In this document: in pieces, positions 21,541 to 23,491 of the stretch
Numbering within the stretch: position 1 is the first letter of the stretch
Layout: each line of letters opens with the position of its first letter
Source of the DNA: Acidobacteriota bacterium
GTDB lineage: Bacteria; Acidobacteriota; Vicinamibacteria; Vicinamibacterales; 2-12-FULL-66-21
Length of the DNA stretch: 23,491 nt
Direction of reading: 5' to 3'
NCBI GenBank assembly: GCA_013817065.1
Contig: JACDDJ010000004.1
Span: 1-23,491 of the forward strand
Made by a program: the position numbers and the translations under genes
Notes under the pieces: generated by a model
The model's database searches: none
What the model saw: only the letters and a program-made list of their open reading frames with translations
What the model was told of the DNA's origin: nothing

Positions 21541-23491
21541 TCAAGGATTCCGTCGCGGCCAATTGACGATGACCGAGACCGGCTGCGTCATTTCGAGATC
21601 GAGCTCGGTGTCGATCAGGAACTTCTGCCCGTCACCGCTCACCGCATAACCGAATCCAAACGGCAAGGCGGAGAAGATGCTCGTGCGGAAGAGCGCGCGG
21701 GGCGCTGCGGCGGCGACGGCGGTGCCGAGCGTGACCTCCACCGCCATCAGCGTCCTGTCCGCAGCCAAGTAGAACAGCTCCCGTCCGTCGCCGCGCCATC
21801 GGGGCTGGAAACCGCCGCTACTCGAAATACGCCGCTTGCCTCCGCAATCGGAGGATCGGCACACGTACACTTCCGACACCCCGGATTCATCGGACGCATA
21901 CGCGACCCACGCACCGTCGGGGGGTGAGAACTGTGCCTGCCGTTCGGAAAAAACAGTCGCCAGAAGCGGCGTCGCCGCTGTGCCCCCGGCCACCGGTATC
22001 ACCATCAGGTCCGGCTTCCCTTCCGCTCCTGGCGCTTCGTAGATGATGCGCTTCCCATCGGGTGACCAGTCGTTGGGGACGACGACGCCGCGCTCGGCGA
22101 CAAGTTCGACATCCCTGCCGCTCGGATTGGCGAGATCGCGGACGAAAATACCCGAGGCGCCGCCGCTCAACGCGTAGGCAAGGCGCCTCCCGTCCGGCGA
22201 CCAGGCCGGTGACACTTCGTTGCCTGTCTGAGAGGTGAGCCGCAGCGGCGCGTCGCGCCCGACCTCGACGTGCCAGAGATCGAACTCTCCCCGCTTGGGA
22301 TCCATCCGCGAGAGCGCCAGTTGCGTGCCGTCCTTCGACAGTGCCAGCGACGCCTGGACGGTGCGGGGGCCTGTGCCCATCCCGCCGAGGCGGCGGCCGG
22401 TGCGATCCGTCCAGACCAGTTCTGTCGCACTGTTAGCACCGCGGCTGTACGCGAGCACTCCGGTGTCGGACGCCGACACCGCGGCCCGCCCGAGCCCGGC
22501 ACCGTACGAGACCTGCTCGGCGATTGTGCGCGGCGGCTCCCCGGTCAACGCCAGGGAAGTGCTGTCGAACGGCTGCGCCATCAATGTGCCGTCCCTCAGA
22601 AACAGCAGGTGCCCGCTCGCATAGAGAGCGCTGATCGTGCTGGGGATAACTTGCGTCAATGTGCCGGACTCGAGCGACCCGACATAGACGCCCGTGTTCT
22701 CGAAGGTCGATCGACGGGTGAGCAGGAGGAAGTGCCGCCCATCCGGCAGGAACTGTGGCCAGCGGTGCGACGACTCATGAACAGAAGCGTCGAGCGTCGT
22801 CGCCGGTGTTGACCGGCCGCCGGTCGCGGCAATCCGCATGAGAGGCCCGACGTTTGAGCCGATCAGGATGACCCCATCTCGATTCCACGTCCCGCCCCGG
22901 GGCGCCGGTGCAGCGCACAGCGTCTGTGGGGGCCCGCCGCGGAGGTCCGCGCGCTTCAGCTTGCCGTCGGCGAAGAATCCTATCGAGAGACTATCGGGGG
23001 CCCAGAAGGGTGCGAACGCTGCCCCTTCACTGCCGGCGATCGGTGCGCTGTCGCGCGCATCCAGCGGTCGCAGCCATATCATGCTCGTGCCGTTGAGCGT
23101 CCCGACGTAGGCCAGGGTTCGACCGTCAGGTGAGAGGGCAAACGCGGCCGCCGAGGAGCTGTTGATCGTCAGACCCGGTGGCAGCGACACGTCCAGCTGC
23201 AGCAGCGGCGGCGCTGGCGTCCGGCTGCCGGTGAACGCATACGCGGCCAGCGCCGCCAGGGCCAGCGCTAGGGCTCCTGCTGCTACCCACGCTGCGTGGG
23301 CACCAGTCAACCGGTGTGGTCTAGTGTCGAGCGCCGGGACAGCGGCACTGTCGACGCGCGGAGCGGACGGACTCGAAACGGTCTCGAGCGCGAACGCGAG
23401 ATCGTGCGCCGAGTGAAAGCGACGGTCCGGTGATTTTTCGAGACAGCGCCTGACGATCCGCTCGAGCGCGGAGTTGATCCTCAACCCGGTG
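21541..23491 (-). CDS. Serine/threonine protein kinase with PD40 propeller, C-terminal part (runs off the right edge)
   Basis: About 650 residues are visible; the gene starts beyond the window. The first residues carry the end of a protein kinase domain (ALERIVRRCLEKSPDRRF, subdomain XI with its conserved Arg, then HSAHDLAFALE). A single membrane helix (AAWVAAGALALALAALAAYA) follows, then a large extracytoplasmic propeller with PD40/WD40-like blades: ALSPDGRTLAYVGTLNGTSM, SPAWSPDGRRLAYALSGGAS, PNDWSPDGKRIIYEAPGAEG and PRWRGDGRELFYLAADRT. This architecture is very common in Acidobacteriota. The cytoplasmic kinase probably responds to something sensed by the propeller. The stop is at 21543-21541, convergent with the hydrolase gene 35 bases away. 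Confidence 0.92.
   Translation of the reverse strand, partial: TGLRINSALERIVRRCLEKSPDRRFHSAHDLAFALETVSSPSAPRVDSAAVPALDTRPHRLTGAHAAWVAAGALALALAALAAYAFTGSRTPAPPLLQLDVSLPPGLTINSSSAAAFALSPDGRTLAYVGTLNGTSMIWLRPLDARDSAPIAGSEGAAFAPFWAPDSLSIGFFADGKLKRADLRGGPPQTLCAAPAPRGGTWNRDGVILIGSNVGPLMRIAATGGRSTPATTLDASVHESSHRWPQFLPDGRHFLLLTRRSTFENTGVYVGSLESGTLTQVIPSTISALYASGHLLFLRDGTLMAQPFDSTSLALTGEPPRTIAEQVSYGAGLGRAAVSASDTGVLAYSRGANSATELVWTDRTGRRLGGMGTGPRTVQASLALSKDGTQLALSRMDPKRGEFDLWHVEVGRDAPLRLTSQTGNEVSPAWSPDGRRLAYALSGGASGIFVRDLANPSGRDVELVAERGVVVPNDWSPDGKRIIYEAPGAEGKPDLMVIPVAGGTAATPLLATVFSERQAQFSPPDGAWVAYASDESGVSEVYVCRSSDCGGKRRISSSGGFQPRWRGDGRELFYLAADRTLMAVEVTLGTAVAAAAPRALFRTSIFSALPFGFGYAVSGDGQKFLIDTELDLEMTQPVSVIVNWPRRNP

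Overview
This window is GC-rich bacterial DNA. Its style points to an Acidobacteriota genome, probably Vicinamibacteria-like: a serine/threonine kinase fused to a PD40 propeller, a very large Tricorn-type exported protease, a carboxypeptidase-regulatory-like domain remnant, PQQ-type sugar dehydrogenase, and many exported small proteins. The taxonomic guess is inference; no rRNA or marker gene is present.

Layout. Positions 1-1287 are a CRISPR array (18 repeats of 36 bp, 17 full spacers) that runs off the left edge; no cas gene is visible. The array abuts a frameshifted remnant of a carboxypeptidase-regulatory-like protein (1288-1623, minus). Next is an arsenosugar-type cluster: a two-domain glycosyltransferase/DUF2064 fusion on plus (1862-3199) facing a minus-strand operon of peroxidase-like protein, radical SAM ArsS and a broken flavin-reductase-like gene (4881 down to 3200). 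No arsM is seen in the window.

From 5208 to 7887 lies a plus-strand run of exported proteins: a Tat-exported ferritin-like protein, a methionine-rich (about 19% Met) secreted protein, and exported methionine sulfoxide reductases MsrB and MsrA. Together they look like an extracytoplasmic oxidative-stress or metal-handling module. A close paralogue of the Met-rich protein sits alone at 19333-19824. Between 7884 and 8997 (minus) are the tail of a probable sterol desaturase and a histidine kinase lacking its sensor half. An outer-membrane beta-barrel protein and a di-haem cytochrome c form a plus-strand pair (9153-11394), followed by a frameshifted seven-bladed lactonase-like propeller (11541-12652).

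Positions 12794-14019 (minus) are a decayed block: an antibiotic-biosynthesis-monooxygenase-like pseudogene, a nucleotidyltransferase pseudogene and two small ORFs resembling a toxin-antitoxin-like module. From 14150 the sequence is intact again: Tricorn-like S41 protease, PQQ-dependent sorbosone dehydrogenase-like lipoprotein, the second Met-rich protein, a hypothetical protein, a membrane-anchored metallo-beta-lactamase-fold hydrolase, and the C-terminal part of a PD40-type protein kinase that runs off the right edge.

Single-base frameshifts are clustered in a few genes while more than 8 kb of long ORFs has none. This argues for genuine gene decay at specific sites rather than uniform sequencing error, although reads would be needed to prove it.
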